In this document: one piece after another, positions 45,614 to 55,330 of the stretch
How positions within the stretch are numbered: position 1 is the first letter of the stretch
Layout: every line of letters begins with the position of its first letter
From: Meconema thalassinum
Taxonomy: Eukaryota > Arthropoda > Insecta > Orthoptera > Tettigoniidae
Reading direction: 5' to 3'
Length of the DNA: 64,000 bases
Assembly: GCA_946902985.2 (NCBI GenBank)
Contig: OX336389.2
Span: forward strand, 787,214,979 to 787,278,978
Position numbers and translations under genes: made by a program
Notes under the pieces: generated by a model
The model's database searches: none
The model's input: only the letters and a program-made list of their open reading frames with translations
Told to the model about the DNA's origin: nothing

Positions 45614-46012
45614 ACAACCAGATAAGTAGTAGCCTGTAGTATTACAGTTTAACCATAGTCGATTTTTTACAACCATATAATCACTCCAAATTACAAACAC
45701 CGGATATCTATTACTGTTTAGCATTTCACCTAACATCATATATACTGCATTTAGCATACAACGACAGTTGCAGTACCAATACTGCAACTAAATAATTGTA
45801 CATATTGTAAAAATTTCACCTGTATTTTCAAACATAGATTTTATAGCCTAAGTGTAATGGATCTGATGATAATCGCTTGACGATCGAAACTGGTCATCCT
45901 AGTGTATTTATTAATCTCATTTAATTTATTTCAGGATTAGGGCATAACCCAGCTCTTTTGGGTACACTCGGGTTGACCGACTGAAAAGCACTAAACTCTT
46001 GACTAATAATAA
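45614..46012 (+). repeat. PLE upstream segment, inverted
   Basis: 45614-45790 is the reverse complement of 42056-42230; 45838-46010 is the reverse complement of 41799-42000. An inverted, partial extra copy in front of the 5' end is a known Penelope arrangement. Confidence 0.78.
45859..45899 (+). ncRNA. hammerhead-ribozyme-like motif, inverted copy
   Basis: Same core as at 41940-41980 but on the plus strand: GGAT, CTGATGA, T, AATCG/CGATC around CTTGA, GAAA, CTGGTC, ATCC. Confidence 0.6.
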
Positions 46013-46235
46013 TATTATTTGTTTTACGTCCCTATTAACTACTGTGGCTTTTAAAGACGCCGGGGTGCCGGACTTTGCCTCGAAGGGGATCTTTAAAGTG
46101 CCAGTAAATCTACTGACACGTCTCCCTCGCTTTTGCACACCTTGAAATACCAACTGACTGCGCCAGGATTCCATCCTTCAACCTTGGGCACAGCAAGCGA
46201 GAATGTTACCACTGAGACTCGCACGCAGCCAATAT
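46013..46235 (-). mobile_element. tRNA-derived SINE, family D
   Basis: On the minus strand: CTCAGTGGTAACATTCTCGC head, GTTGAAGGATGGAATCCTGG (damaged B box), CGAGGGAGACGTGTCAG, TTAAAGATCCCCTTCG, and the tail GGGACGTAAAAC. It abuts the PLE edge at 46012, with an AATAAT run at the junction. Confidence 0.75.
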
Positions 46236-46369
46236 TAGGAATGACCAACCCCTAACCACTGCACCAGTAGCTGAATTGATAAAGTCTGATTATTCATACC
46301 AAGGATAAATCAGTCATAGCATTCGTGATTGAGATTTTGCTAAGTGTACTCTTTACAACTAGAATATTC

Positions 46370-46398
46370 GCGGGCGAAGCAGCGACGGGTAATGCTAG
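46370..46398 (+). mobile_element. Helitron 3' end-like
   Basis: CGGGCGAAGCAGCG (weak hairpin around GCGAAGC), then CGGGTAATG and CTAG (46395-46398) followed by T. It resembles the 3' end at 52177 (both contain GGCGAAGC). The element would lie to the left; its 5' end is not recognised. Confidence 0.45.
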
Positions 46399-47250
46399 TT
46401 CTATTATAATATGCTAATATCCTACCCGTCACTTCCTTAAGAATAGTTTAAACTTCCCTATGTACGATAAGCTGTATGAAAAATCTTCTGGATGGCTCTT
46501 TCAAATTATTGGGCCTTGTAAAACGTTTCTTGATTTTTGAGTGTTTTCATGGTTTGAGATGTCATTTGTCTTTAGTTTATATTGGCTATTAGAAGGTTCT
46601 TGAATTAACATGAAACGTGAACGTATTTTGGTTGACACTTGACGAAACCAGAAAGTACCGGAATCCATTCCTATCGCCAACTTCCTAGTCTGCCACAACG
46701 TTACGTTCAGTGACAAATGCATTGACATCGCTTGCACTCACACGTCAGAACTCTGTTGCTCATTTCCTTAGTTGTGTGGAATTTAGGGGGGGGGGGGGAG
46801 TGTTACAAAACGATATTTCTCCCTTTATCTCGGTCCCACTAGGCACTTCATGCGTATTTTCCCCGTTTCACTCTGTGCTCTGCGTCGTACCCAGATGGCT
46901 TGTCCTGGATTAGATGAAGAATGAAGGCAGGATACTCCCCCCTAGTCTCTTGGTTTATTTTTCAGATGACTCCCAGATTCTCTCATTCATACTTCCATCT
47001 TAGTGTTAGACAACTGAAATATCCTCTCTGGATTTAAAGCCAGTCGTGACCTACCACCTGCTAGGAGTAAGAGAATGGAGCTCTACTCTGAAGGCTCCTC
47101 AGGAACATGTTGGCCTCTCTGTGCACGGGAGTTTTGCCATTAGCTTGAGACTCATTTCTTTCACAGTTTCAACTATTACTAAACGTAGAGCATAAGATTG
47201 ATAACAAATGAAGTTTAGAATGTTTTATGTAGTAATATATTATTGTGTTG
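46399..47250. other. mostly unassigned; repeat piece and poly-G run
   Basis: 46399-46480 (GCTAATATCCTACCCGTCAC, CCTATGTACGATAAGCTGTA) matches 20295-20370. A G-run of 12 occurs at about 46787-46798. The rest is unrecognised. Confidence 0.4.
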
Positions 47251-47254
47251 GAAG

Positions 47255-47365
47255 TCATTTTTAATTAATCTCATGTAATTTCTTTCAGGTTTAGGGAACA
47301 GCACCTATTACAATTTGTGTACAATCGTGTTGACCTACTAAAACGCATTTAAAACTATTTAAATA
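47255..47365 (+). repeat. Penelope-like terminal fragment (3' part only)
   Basis: TTAATCTCATGTAATTTCTT, AGGTTTAGGGAACAGCACC and ACAATCGTGTTGACC match 12740-12815. The hammerhead region is missing. Confidence 0.5.
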
Positions 47366-47551
47366 CACACATCAAAAGAGTATTTCATCAATCAGCAAAC
47401 AAAAGTTCTATGGTATTCTATACTATGGTGAACAAGTATTGCTAAAGTAATCCATCTTCCGATATATTGACCAACAAAACCCAACAAATCACTTTTCTTG
47501 TGGTCCAAAAGAACCCAAAACGCGTTTATTGAGGTAAGCGCATGGTCTAGC

Positions 47552-48645
47552 CTACTGTCGACCAAAGTATTACGTGCACTCGAGTTTGAAGGTTGATTGT
47601 GAAGTAACCAATAGACCTACATAAAATCTAATAAAATCATCATTTTCGCCGTTCTATTTTACGTTAGTTCATGTAGGTTTGGAATTTATAATTTATTATT
47701 TTTTATCGCAGTTGGAACACAAAATGTGCCTGTTTTTAAGCGTGTTTCAACCATGTGTCACATTTAAGAATTATTATCTCAAAACTCCGTCATCAGATCG
47801 AATGCAAATTTTAACACAATATACATTGGAATGTTGTATAACTAGTATTATTAATTTCAAAATTTTGTGTGTCCAAGAAACAAAGTTGTTATCATTTTTG
47901 TAAGGTAACATTTTCTCGGCTCGGGGTGGTTGGAAAATATAGCTCTTGGTCGCGTTTAATCCTTATACATCAAGAAGTTATGCTGTATGACTGTGAAATA
48001 CGTAAAGTAATTCACTTATTTTATATCGGTTTGTATTTGTTCCTGGAAATAATGCATGATTCACCTGCCAGCCGCTCCGGGGTAGGCTGTACAGCGTTGC
48101 TGAGATGGAGCCCATCCCTGCCGAGCGAGGCGAGGTCGTATTTCCCCGTTCAAATATAAACCGATATAAAATAAGTGAATTAATTTACGTATTTTAAAGT
48201 CATACAGCATAACTTTTTGATGTATAAGGAATATAACGCGACCAAGAACTACATATTCCAACCACCCCAAGCCGAGAAAACGTTACCTTAGACAAATGAT
48301 AACAACATTGTTTCTTGGACGGGCAAAATTTTGAAATTAATAACCCAGTTATACAACATTCCAATGTATCTTGTGTTAAAATTTAGATTCGATACAATGA
48401 AGGGTTTGTGAGATAATAATTCTTAAATGTGACGCATGGTTGAAACACGCTTAAAAACGGGCACTTTTTGTGTTCCAACTGCGATAAAAAATATTAAAAT
48501 ATAAACTAAAAATTCCAAACCTACATGAACTCACGTAAAATAGAACGACGAAAATAATGATGTTATTGGATTTTATGTATGTCTATTGGTTACGTCACAA
48601 ACAACCTTCAAACTCGAGTACACATAATACTTTGGTCGACAGTAG
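47552..48645. mobile_element. foldback element with about 490-bp inverted arms
   Basis: The arms 47552-48040 and 48147-48645 are reverse complements over their whole length, with scattered differences (over 90 percent by eye), starting with CTACTGTCGACCAAAGTAT. A spacer of about 106 bp separates them. The spacer is GC-richer and contains GCCAGCCGCTCCGGGGTAGG. TAGC directly flanks both ends (47548-47551 and 48648-48651), or six bases with one mismatch. There is no transposase. Open frames on both strands (47869-48159, 48061-48270) mirror each other and are by-products of the palindrome. Superfamily unknown. Confidence 0.8.
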
Positions 48646-48654
48646 TGTAGCAAC

Positions 48655-49594
48655 CTCATTCAATAAAGGGTTGCATGACCCCTTGCATGAATCCATCCCG
48701 CACCCCACGTGGCGTGCTGCCCCGAGGTCATTTTAATCACTGCTGGTCTAATTTATCCAATTCTTCAATGGCAATCCTCCTTAACTCCCGTAGATTTCGT
48801 GGTTGGATTCATATAGGGGCAACATGTAGGCCAATCCAATCGTGCAATACCGGCATGACGGACTCGGGAATTGTCGTCCATAAACTTGAATTATTCACAG
48901 AAATGCTGATGAAATGGTTTAACGATGGAATGGAGGAGGTTATCCTTGTATTGTGGAGCCTTGAGCGTGCCCTGGATGGGCAACAATGGCGTCCGAAACC
49001 CCCACATGATACCCGCCCAGAACATCATTGATCCGCCACCTGGTTGTACTCGATTGACGGAATGCCTCTGGCGTTCTCTGGTTCCCTCCACTCACGTTGC
49101 CGACCGTCATCTAGTAGCGGACATATGCGGCATTCATCTGTGAAGAGAACTTTGTGCCAATTATCCATAGTCCATTCTTGGGTATTTTGGGCCCACCTGT
49201 ATCGTGCTGCATGGTGTCTGGGTATAACGGTCGGGCCTCTGCATGGCCGTCTAGCACACAGAGAGTTGTTGTGGAGTCTGTTGCGTACAGTCTGGTTCGA
49301 CACTTGCCTCCCAGTGACCCTCACAAAGTCATTGTTTATCCTGGTGGCAGTATGGACGTGGTTCCTGGGGGCGAGAAGTCGCAGATACCGGTCGTCTACC
49401 GCAGTTGTTGCCTTAGGGCGACCAGCATGGGGCATGTCATGAACACTACCTGTAATTTGAAAACGATTCCAGGTCCTTACCACATCACTCTGGCTCACGA
49501 CTATTCACCTTGCAACTTCTCTTTATGAAAGTCCTTGTTGCCATAAAGGAACAATCTGTGTGCGATCAAACGCTGATATTCGTCTTCTTGCCAT
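48655..49594 (-). pseudogene. Tc1-like transposase, decayed
   Basis: The frame starts at an ATG at 49594 (MARRRISAFDR) and continues, through two in-frame stops near 49525 and 49505, into the main frame ending at 49025. It shows a paired helix-turn-helix region with GRPKATT as the linker, then HKVLFTDECR with the first catalytic Asp. A frameshift near 49030 leads to a second frame with GGGSMMFWAGIMWG. Further breaks lead to FMDDNSRVRHAG (second Asp) and DWP-x(3)-PYMNP, where the position of the third acidic residue (usually NPIE) reads NPTT. Stops, two or more frameshifts and the lost third acidic residue make it non-functional. The C-terminus runs to within about 15 bp of the foldback end at 48645. 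Confidence 0.85.
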
Positions 49595-49710
49595 TGGAGA
49601 ACGTCCATACAATGTCAACGGGAGTTATGGAACAGCGCCCATAATCAGTGGTATTTCCAGATCCTTTTAATTAGGCCGATTGAACTGCGCCCATAGTCAA
49701 GTCGGCCGTT
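49595..49710 (-). repeat. Tc1 5' end with IR/DR-type sites
   Basis: On the minus strand TATGGGCGCAGTTC (near 49697-49684) and TATGGGCGCTGTTCC (near 49643-49629) form two direct repeats upstream of the transposase start, as in Tc1 elements whose ends carry paired transposase sites. The same words occur in the opposite direction at 50650-50755. Confidence 0.6.
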
Positions 49711-49714
49711 AGCC

Positions 49715-49854
49715 CAAGTTCGGTTTAAGGGGAAGTGACGGACTGTCTCCCACCACTAGCTTCTTCACTGCTGAGAATAAGAGGTAGTCCCCCGTCCCGA
49801 TAAGCAGCCTCCGGGGGTGGCAGCTAATCACACTAACCACTACACCACAGAGGC

Positions 49855-49857
<3 letters not shown>
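49715..49857 (-). mobile_element. tRNA-derived SINE, family B, short copy
   Basis: On the minus strand: CGCCTCTGTGGTGTAGTGG, TTAGTGTGATTAGCTGCC, CCCCGGAGGCTGCTTATCGG. It shares the head with the full copy at 53237 but is short. Confidence 0.55.
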
Positions 49858-49887
<30 letters not shown>

Positions 49888-49912
49888 TAATAATAATAAT
49901 AATAATAATAAT
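49858..49912. repeat. AAT microsatellite
   Basis: (AAT)n with one TGAT interruption; the family A SINE lies on its right. Confidence 0.85.
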
Positions 49913-50243
49913 GAAAATCCACAGCCTTTTTCCAGTCATTGGACCGGATCAGGGTTGGAATGAATGAAGCCCCCATCTAGCGGCGAGGTTAGGCATTGTG
50001 CCGGCTTCCGAAGCCTGTCGCACTCCTCTGGGACAATGAAAAATGAATGACAGATGAAATGAAATGAGATTGGAGAGTGTTGCTGGAATGAAAGATGACA
50101 GGGAAAACCGGAGTACCCGGAGAAAAACCTGTCCCGCCTCCGCTTTGCCCAGCACAAATCTCACATGGAGTGACAAGGATTTGAAGCACGGAACCCAGTG
50201 GTGAGAGGCCGGCGCGCTGCTGCCCAAGCCACGGAGGCTACAC
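49913..50243 (-). mobile_element. tRNA-derived SINE, family A, copy 4
   Basis: Full-length but more diverged (B box GCTTCAAATCC). It sits inside a microsatellite: TAATGATAATAAT occurs on both sides (49882 and 50244), so the target duplication includes the AAT run and its length cannot be fixed. Confidence 0.88.
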
Positions 50244-50248
50244 TAATG

Positions 50249-50285
<37 letters not shown>
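50244..50285. repeat. AAT microsatellite
   Basis: Right-hand copy of the target microsatellite. Confidence 0.85.
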
Positions 50286-50640
50286 AACTCTCTCTAATCC
50301 ACCATAAATAACTACCCCTCTAAAAATATAATAGTCTTCTAAATGGTAAGATTACCTCAAACTAGATTATTAAACATTTGCAATAACAAAACTATTTTTT
50401 AAAATATGGTTAGGTTGTCGAAAACATCCCAATGTACCAGATCAAAAATTAAATATTAGTCTGTTTTGTAAACTGTACCTGTTTTATGTATCCCAGACCA
50501 ACACTAATCTCTTGTCCGCAATCTGGACGGTTTTTGACTTGATCGCAATCAAGACACAACCGATTTGAAATTAGTCACTTCAAATTCACACCACTCGACA
50601 CAACATAATTCGGTAGAGGGGAGGAGGGAGGGACCCTACC
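50286..50640. other. no recognisable feature
   Basis: AT-rich, unassigned. Confidence 0.4.
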
Positions 50641-50760
50641 TGACCGCTATCAATGGGCGCAGTTCCACAGCCACTTTTAAAGGTTGATGCAAATGACCAG
50701 GGTCATTCATTAGTGAAGCTTGGGCGCAGTTCCATACAACCCATGTCAACAAAATCCTAT
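50641..50760 (+). repeat. Tc1-family end, second copy
   Basis: AATGGGCGCAGTTCC (50652) and TTGGGCGCAGTTCC (50720) are direct repeats 68 bp apart, followed by ATACAACCCATGTCAAC, the inverted counterpart of 49612-49640. It could be the other end of a larger inverted-repeat element or an independent insertion. Confidence 0.5.
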
Positions 50761-51330
50761 ACTGTTCCTACACTGTGTATTGAATGAAGGTACGAATGTT
50801 ACTGCCTCACCTACATTCAACGAAATGGGTATGCTTTCAATAGATAGCGTTATAGGCAGATTTGTTTACAGTTTCTGACAGTTCAAAGGACCAAGTTTTG
50901 CGCATCATGTCAACGTAGGTCCAGGAGGAATGTGTTTATGGGATACACAGGTAAAGCAAAACTTTTTTGATGTGTGTATATTTACATTTCATGCTTATTA
51001 AAACGATCGCTTTCAGTTTTCAATACGGTATGGTTTTCTGGCCATAATATTGTGTTTAAATAATTCGAGGATTGTTGTGCCAATTATTACTGGCCAAACA
51101 TTTTTCAATAAAAGCGCCTGTACGTGAAATGTTAACTTGCCTATAATTTTACGTTAAATAACTCAGTGAGTCAATAAGAATTCATCTTCATGTGTAGAGG
51201 TGGTAGAGATTGTTGTTTTCAGGGGTGAAACGTCGAAGTCATCTGCCCTAATCTTCTCGTGTGTTTCACATAAATCGCAACGTTTCCACTCAATTCCGAT
51301 ATAAAATGTTTCATTTCCACGTCAGTATTA
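50761..51330. other. mostly unassigned
   Basis: A short block TGTTGTTTTCAGGGGTGAAACGTCG (about 51212) resembles the lead block at 23601. The rest is AT-rich. Confidence 0.4.
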
Positions 51331-51334
51331 CCGC

Positions 51335-51545
51335 TCACCACGACCGTGATGGGGAGCTGCAGCAAGTCTGGAGATCACAGGTTCAATTCCCGACACTGTT
51401 AGCTGCTATCGTAAGTGTGGTTTTTCCACACTTCCTCCAAGCAAATGCGGGGATAATACCTTACATAAAGTCCCGCGGTATCTATTCCATTCCAAACTCT
51501 AAAAATTACAAAACACAGATTGAACAACAGCGTTCCGCAATAATA
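51335..51545 (+). mobile_element. SINE family G
   Basis: GATCACAGGTTCAATTCCCG (B box GGTTCAATTCC), then GTTTTTCCACACTTCCTCC, AAATGCGGGGATAATACC, AAGTCCCGCGGTATC. No clear 3' tail. Confidence 0.62.
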
Positions 51546-51714
51546 CTACAGTAAGTAGCTAGATGGCGTTGGTCCGTGTTATGGCTAAGAACCCAATCAC
51601 TCCTAACAAATTTAATATTATTTCCTGCAGTGTGAAATTAGGCAAAACATTTTTGAAACGTGGGTACACCTTCATTTCACTTTGTTGTTGCTTATTTAAA
51701 GGGCTTTGCGACAA

Positions 51715-52012
51715 ACATGGTCATGTAGCACCGTGTACTTGGGCGTGTGTGTAATTTATGTGATAACCTGTGTTATTGTGATGTCTGTACAAATACGTCT
51801 ATTTGTAATTTGGGGAGCCATACCGGCATTTTCCTGGAGAAGGAATGATAAAACATGGAAGACCACTTTCGGGATGGCTAAGATGAGAATCGAAACCTCC
51901 TCTTCTCAGTTGTGCTTCACGAGGCTTAGTGTACCACGTTCCAGCCCTCAAAACAGAATTAAAATTTATTGGCAGAGTCAGGAATCGAACTCGGACCTCA
52001 GGATCATTAAAT
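51715..52012 (-). mobile_element. tRNA-derived SINE, family C
   Basis: On the minus strand: GAGGTCCGAGTTCGATTCC, TGACTCTGCCAATAAATTT, GCCATCCCGAAAGTGGTCTT and AATTACAAATAGACG. Confidence 0.7.
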
Positions 52013-52204
52013 ATTTGGCATGCTCTCTTGTACTATGCACAACTGTTGGCATTACCGTACATTTGATTTGATTTTTATTTCGTGTGTCCTAATGATGCGA
52101 TTGTAGTATGAATAATATACCTACGCAATAAACTTCATGTAATAGTGCATAACTCGAGTGCCTATATATATGTATACTAGCAGTAGTGCCCGGCTTCGCC
52201 CGGT

Positions 52205-53034
52205 TGATTTATTTGTTTTATGGATGAAAATTAATGCTACTACAGAACTGGCACATGATACAGTACTTAGGCTAACAGATTTTTTTTAAATATAACTTTT
52301 TGTGGTGGTGGTGGTGGTTGTTGTAGTGGGGTGATAAGTAGTACAGTATAATGGACGTAACATTCAGGTCATTTTCCCGTTATGATAATAATGAATAGGG
52401 AAACGGCTGTTTACTAACTACAGCACTGACACACGTAATTTACAAACAAATTTTAAAATATGTTTAGAAAGAGGAGTAAGTGAAATAAGACACTGCCTAG
52501 GGCCTATATCACATTGGCTGTTAGAAATGTAGAGACCAATAGTGTCCGTCTTTTGTCGCATAGCGCCGGAGGAAAATAATCAGAACACTTTGGAAAACTT
52601 CGTATGTCCCGAGCTCCTGAGGTAGAATAGTATCATTTACCGCCACATAGCACTCAATGATAAGTTTCGGAATAAATGTAGGTAAATTTGAAAGCACCAA
52701 CGCTTATTGCAGCTGATAACCCAAATGTACTGCACAAACACATTGCACTTATACAGAGGCATAATATGTTCTTGATGATAACTGTTTTAAGGGGCCTAAG
52801 AAATCTTTTTGCACTAATTAATCCCCGTGACTGCAATTTATAACCAGCGCAAGATTTAACTATTTTCGCAATTCCGCTCCAGAACACTGGTAGGGGCGAC
52901 GTGATGCAGCCCGAATTGCCAGTCAGCAATGGACTTATTAAAATACTCTTATAGTTACACTACTATGGACATGAATGGTTCAAGGGCCTTAATACGTGGT
53001 TTTAAAGTTCATTTTGTTTGTTATTCTAAATGTA
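52205..53034 (-). other. Helitron 3' unique region
   Basis: About 830 bp of non-repetitive sequence between the Helitron 3' hairpin and the array, with a GGTGGTGGTGG run at 52302-52316. A short fragment near 52770-52800 resembles the lead block at 23601. The minus-strand frame 52654-52929 shows no known domain. Confidence 0.5.
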
Positions 53035-55330
53035 GGGAATGGAGAGCGTTGTCCAAAATATCAAGTGGACTGTGTTACCAGCAGAGTTTCAAAGTGTAAG
53101 TAAAATTTGGCGCAATTGGGAGGAACGGTGTGGATTTAAGATAAAGGTCCTAAATGCAGGGAATGGAGTGGTCTGTCCGAAATTTATAGTGGACAGTGTC
53201 ACCCGCATGGTTCCAAAGGGTAAGTATACAAAATGTCGCCTCCGTAGCGTAGCGGTCAGCATGGTTAGCTGCCGGCCCGGAGGTCCTGGATTCGATTCCC
53301 GGCTCTGCCACGAAATTTGAAAAGTGGTACGAGGACTGGAACGGGGTCTACTCAGCCTCAGGTGGACCAAATGAGTAGAGGGGATTCGATTTCCGTGGTT
53401 TCCCACTTCGTCTTCGGGCAAATACCGAGATGGTTTCTACTGTCAGGCCACGGCCGCCTCCTTCCGTCTTCCTTGTCTAGCCCTCCCTTCCCTCATGAGG
53501 CCCCTGTTCGCTTTGCAGGTGAGGCCACCTGGGCGCGGTGCTGGTCACACCTCCCCAGTTGTATCCACTCCGATCAGATGTTCCCAGCTCTAGGACACTG
53601 CCTGTAGAGGCGGTAGAGGTGAGTTCCCAAGCTGAGTCCGTGGGAGCCACCAACCTGGAGGGTAAATTCGATAAAAATAAAAATAAAAAGTATACAAAAT
53701 GTGGTTCAGATCGGTGAAACGGTGCAGACTTATGCCAAAGTACCTAAATGCAGGGGATGGACTGGTCTGTCCGAAATTTCAAGCAGACAGTATCACTCGT
53801 CGGGTTCCAAAGGGTAAGTATGTGAAATTTGGTTCAGATCGGTGAAACGGTGTAGGTTTGTGCCAAAGTGCCTAAATGCAGGGAATGGAGTTGTCTGTCC
53901 GAAATTTCATGCAGACAGTGTTACTCGCAGGGTTCCAAAGGGTAAGTTCACAAATTTTGATTCAGATTGGTGAAACGGTGTAGATTTGTGCCAAAGGGCC
54001 TAAATGCAGGGAATGGAGTTGTCTGTCCGAAATTTCATGTAGACAGTGTTACTCGCAGGGTTCCAAAGGGTAAGTATACAAATTTTGGTCCAGATCGGTG
54101 AAACGGTGTAGATTTGTGCCAAAGGGCATAAATGCAGCGAATGGAGTGGTCTGTCCGAAATTGCATGTAAACTCGCAGGGTTCCAACAGGTTAGTATACA
54201 AATTTTTGTTCAGATTAGTGAAACGGTGTAGATTTGTTGATTTGTGCCAAAGGGCCTAAATGCAGCGAATGGACTGGTCTGTCATAAATTTCATGCAGAC
54301 AGTGTTACTCGCAGGGTTCCAAAGGGTTAGTATACACATTTTGGTTCAGATCGGTGAAACGGTGTAGATTTGTGCCAAAGGGCACAAATGCAGGGAATGG
54401 AGTGGTCTGTCCAAAATTGCATGTAAACAGTGTTACTCGCAGGATTTCAAAGGGTAAGTATACAAATTTTGGTTCAGGTTAGTGAAACGGTGTAGATTTG
54501 TGCCAAAGGGCCTAAATGCAGGGAATGGAGTTGTCTGTCCGAAATTTCATGCAGACAGTGTTACTCGCAGAGTTCCAAAGGGTAAGTTCACAAATTTTGA
54601 TTCAGATTGGTGAAACGGTGTAGATTTGTGCCAAAGGGCCTAAATGCAGGGAATGGAGTTGTCTGTCCGAAATTTCATGTAGACAGTGTTACTCGCAGGG
54701 TTCCAAAGGGTAAGTATACAAATTTTGGTCCAGATCGGTGAAACGGTGTAGATTTGTGCCAAAGGGCATAAATGCAGGGAATGGAGTGGTCTGTCCGAAA
54801 TTGCATGTAAACTCGCAGGGTTCCAACAGGTTAGTATACAAATTTTTGTTCAGATTAGTGAAACGGTGTAGATTTGTTGATTTGTGCCAAAAGGCCTAAA
54901 TGCAGCGAATGGACTGGTCTGTCATAAATTTCATGTAGACAGTGTTACTCGCAGGGTTCCAAAGGGTTAGTATACACATTTTGGTTCAGATCGGTGAAAC
55001 GGTGTAGATTTGTGCCAAAGGGCACAAATGCAGGGAATGGAGTGGTCTGTCCAAAATTGCATGTAAACAGTGTTACTCGCAGGATTTCAAAGGGTAAGTA
55101 TACAAATTTTGGTTCAGGTTAGTGAAACGGTGTAGATTTGTGCCAAAGGGCCTAAATGCAGGGAATGGACTGGTCTGTCATAAATTTCATGTAGACAGTG
55201 TTACTCGCAGGGTTCCAAAGGGTTAGTATACACATTTTCGTTCAGATCGGTTGAACGGTGTAGATTTGTGCCAAAAGGCCTATATGCAGGGAATGGAGTA
55301 GTCTGTCCGAAATTTAACATAGCCTAAACT
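53035..55330. repeat. 128-bp satellite with 640-bp higher-order repeat
   Basis: The landmark GGGAATGG/GCGAATGG starts at 53035, 53159, 53753, 53881, 54009, 54137, 54265, 54393, 54521, 54649, 54777, 54905, 55033, 55161 and 55289. From 53753 on the period is exactly 128 bp. The step 53159-53753 is also 128 once the SINE and one 15-bp duplication are removed; only the first step is 124. Units fall into types that repeat in order every five units: the five from 53881 are closely matched by the five from 54521 (640 bp later), including a unit with a deletion after CATGTAAACTCGC balanced by a TTGTTGATTTG insertion. No frame is conserved. Confidence 0.93.
53237..53687 (+). mobile_element. tRNA-derived SINE, family B, nested in the array
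   Basis: tRNA-like head CGCCTCCGTAGCGTAGCGG, a GATTCGATTCCCGG B box, then CTGGAACGGGGTCTACTCAG, a GGTTTCCCACTTCG word shared with family C, a GC-rich middle, and an ATAAAAATAAAAATAAAA tail. A perfect 15-bp duplication AAGTATACAAAATGT (53222-53236 and 53688-53702) marks both edges. Removing it restores the 128-bp phase of the host array. Confidence 0.92.

Larger units (their letters stand above)
41799..46012 (-). mobile_element. Penelope-like retroelement (PLE) with GIY-YIG endonuclease
   Basis: Read on the minus strand: an upstream segment in inverted orientation (46012-45614), a direct terminal segment (45613-45413), an N-terminal frame, a reverse transcriptase, a GIY-YIG endonuclease, a 3' region with a nested family A SINE, and a second terminal segment (42230-41799). 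The order RT then GIY-YIG, the YVDD RT and the terminal repeats with hammerhead-like motifs are the hallmarks of Penelope-like elements. The coding region has at least two frameshifts and some stops, so it is probably inactive. No target duplication was resolved at the outer edges. Confidence 0.85.

Noticed and set aside
47869..48270. Overlapping frames of 96 and 69 codons in opposite directions
   Set aside because: They are mirror images caused by the inverted arms of the foldback element.
49044..49528. Two plus-strand frames of 132 and 124 codons
   Set aside because: They are antisense to the Tc1 transposase, whose domains are recognisable on the minus strand.
53035..55330. CRISPR-like array or centromeric satellite
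   Set aside because: The repeats are contiguous without unique spacers, and the array lies within Helitron ends; the animal-type context also excludes CRISPR. The array is too short to argue for a centromere.
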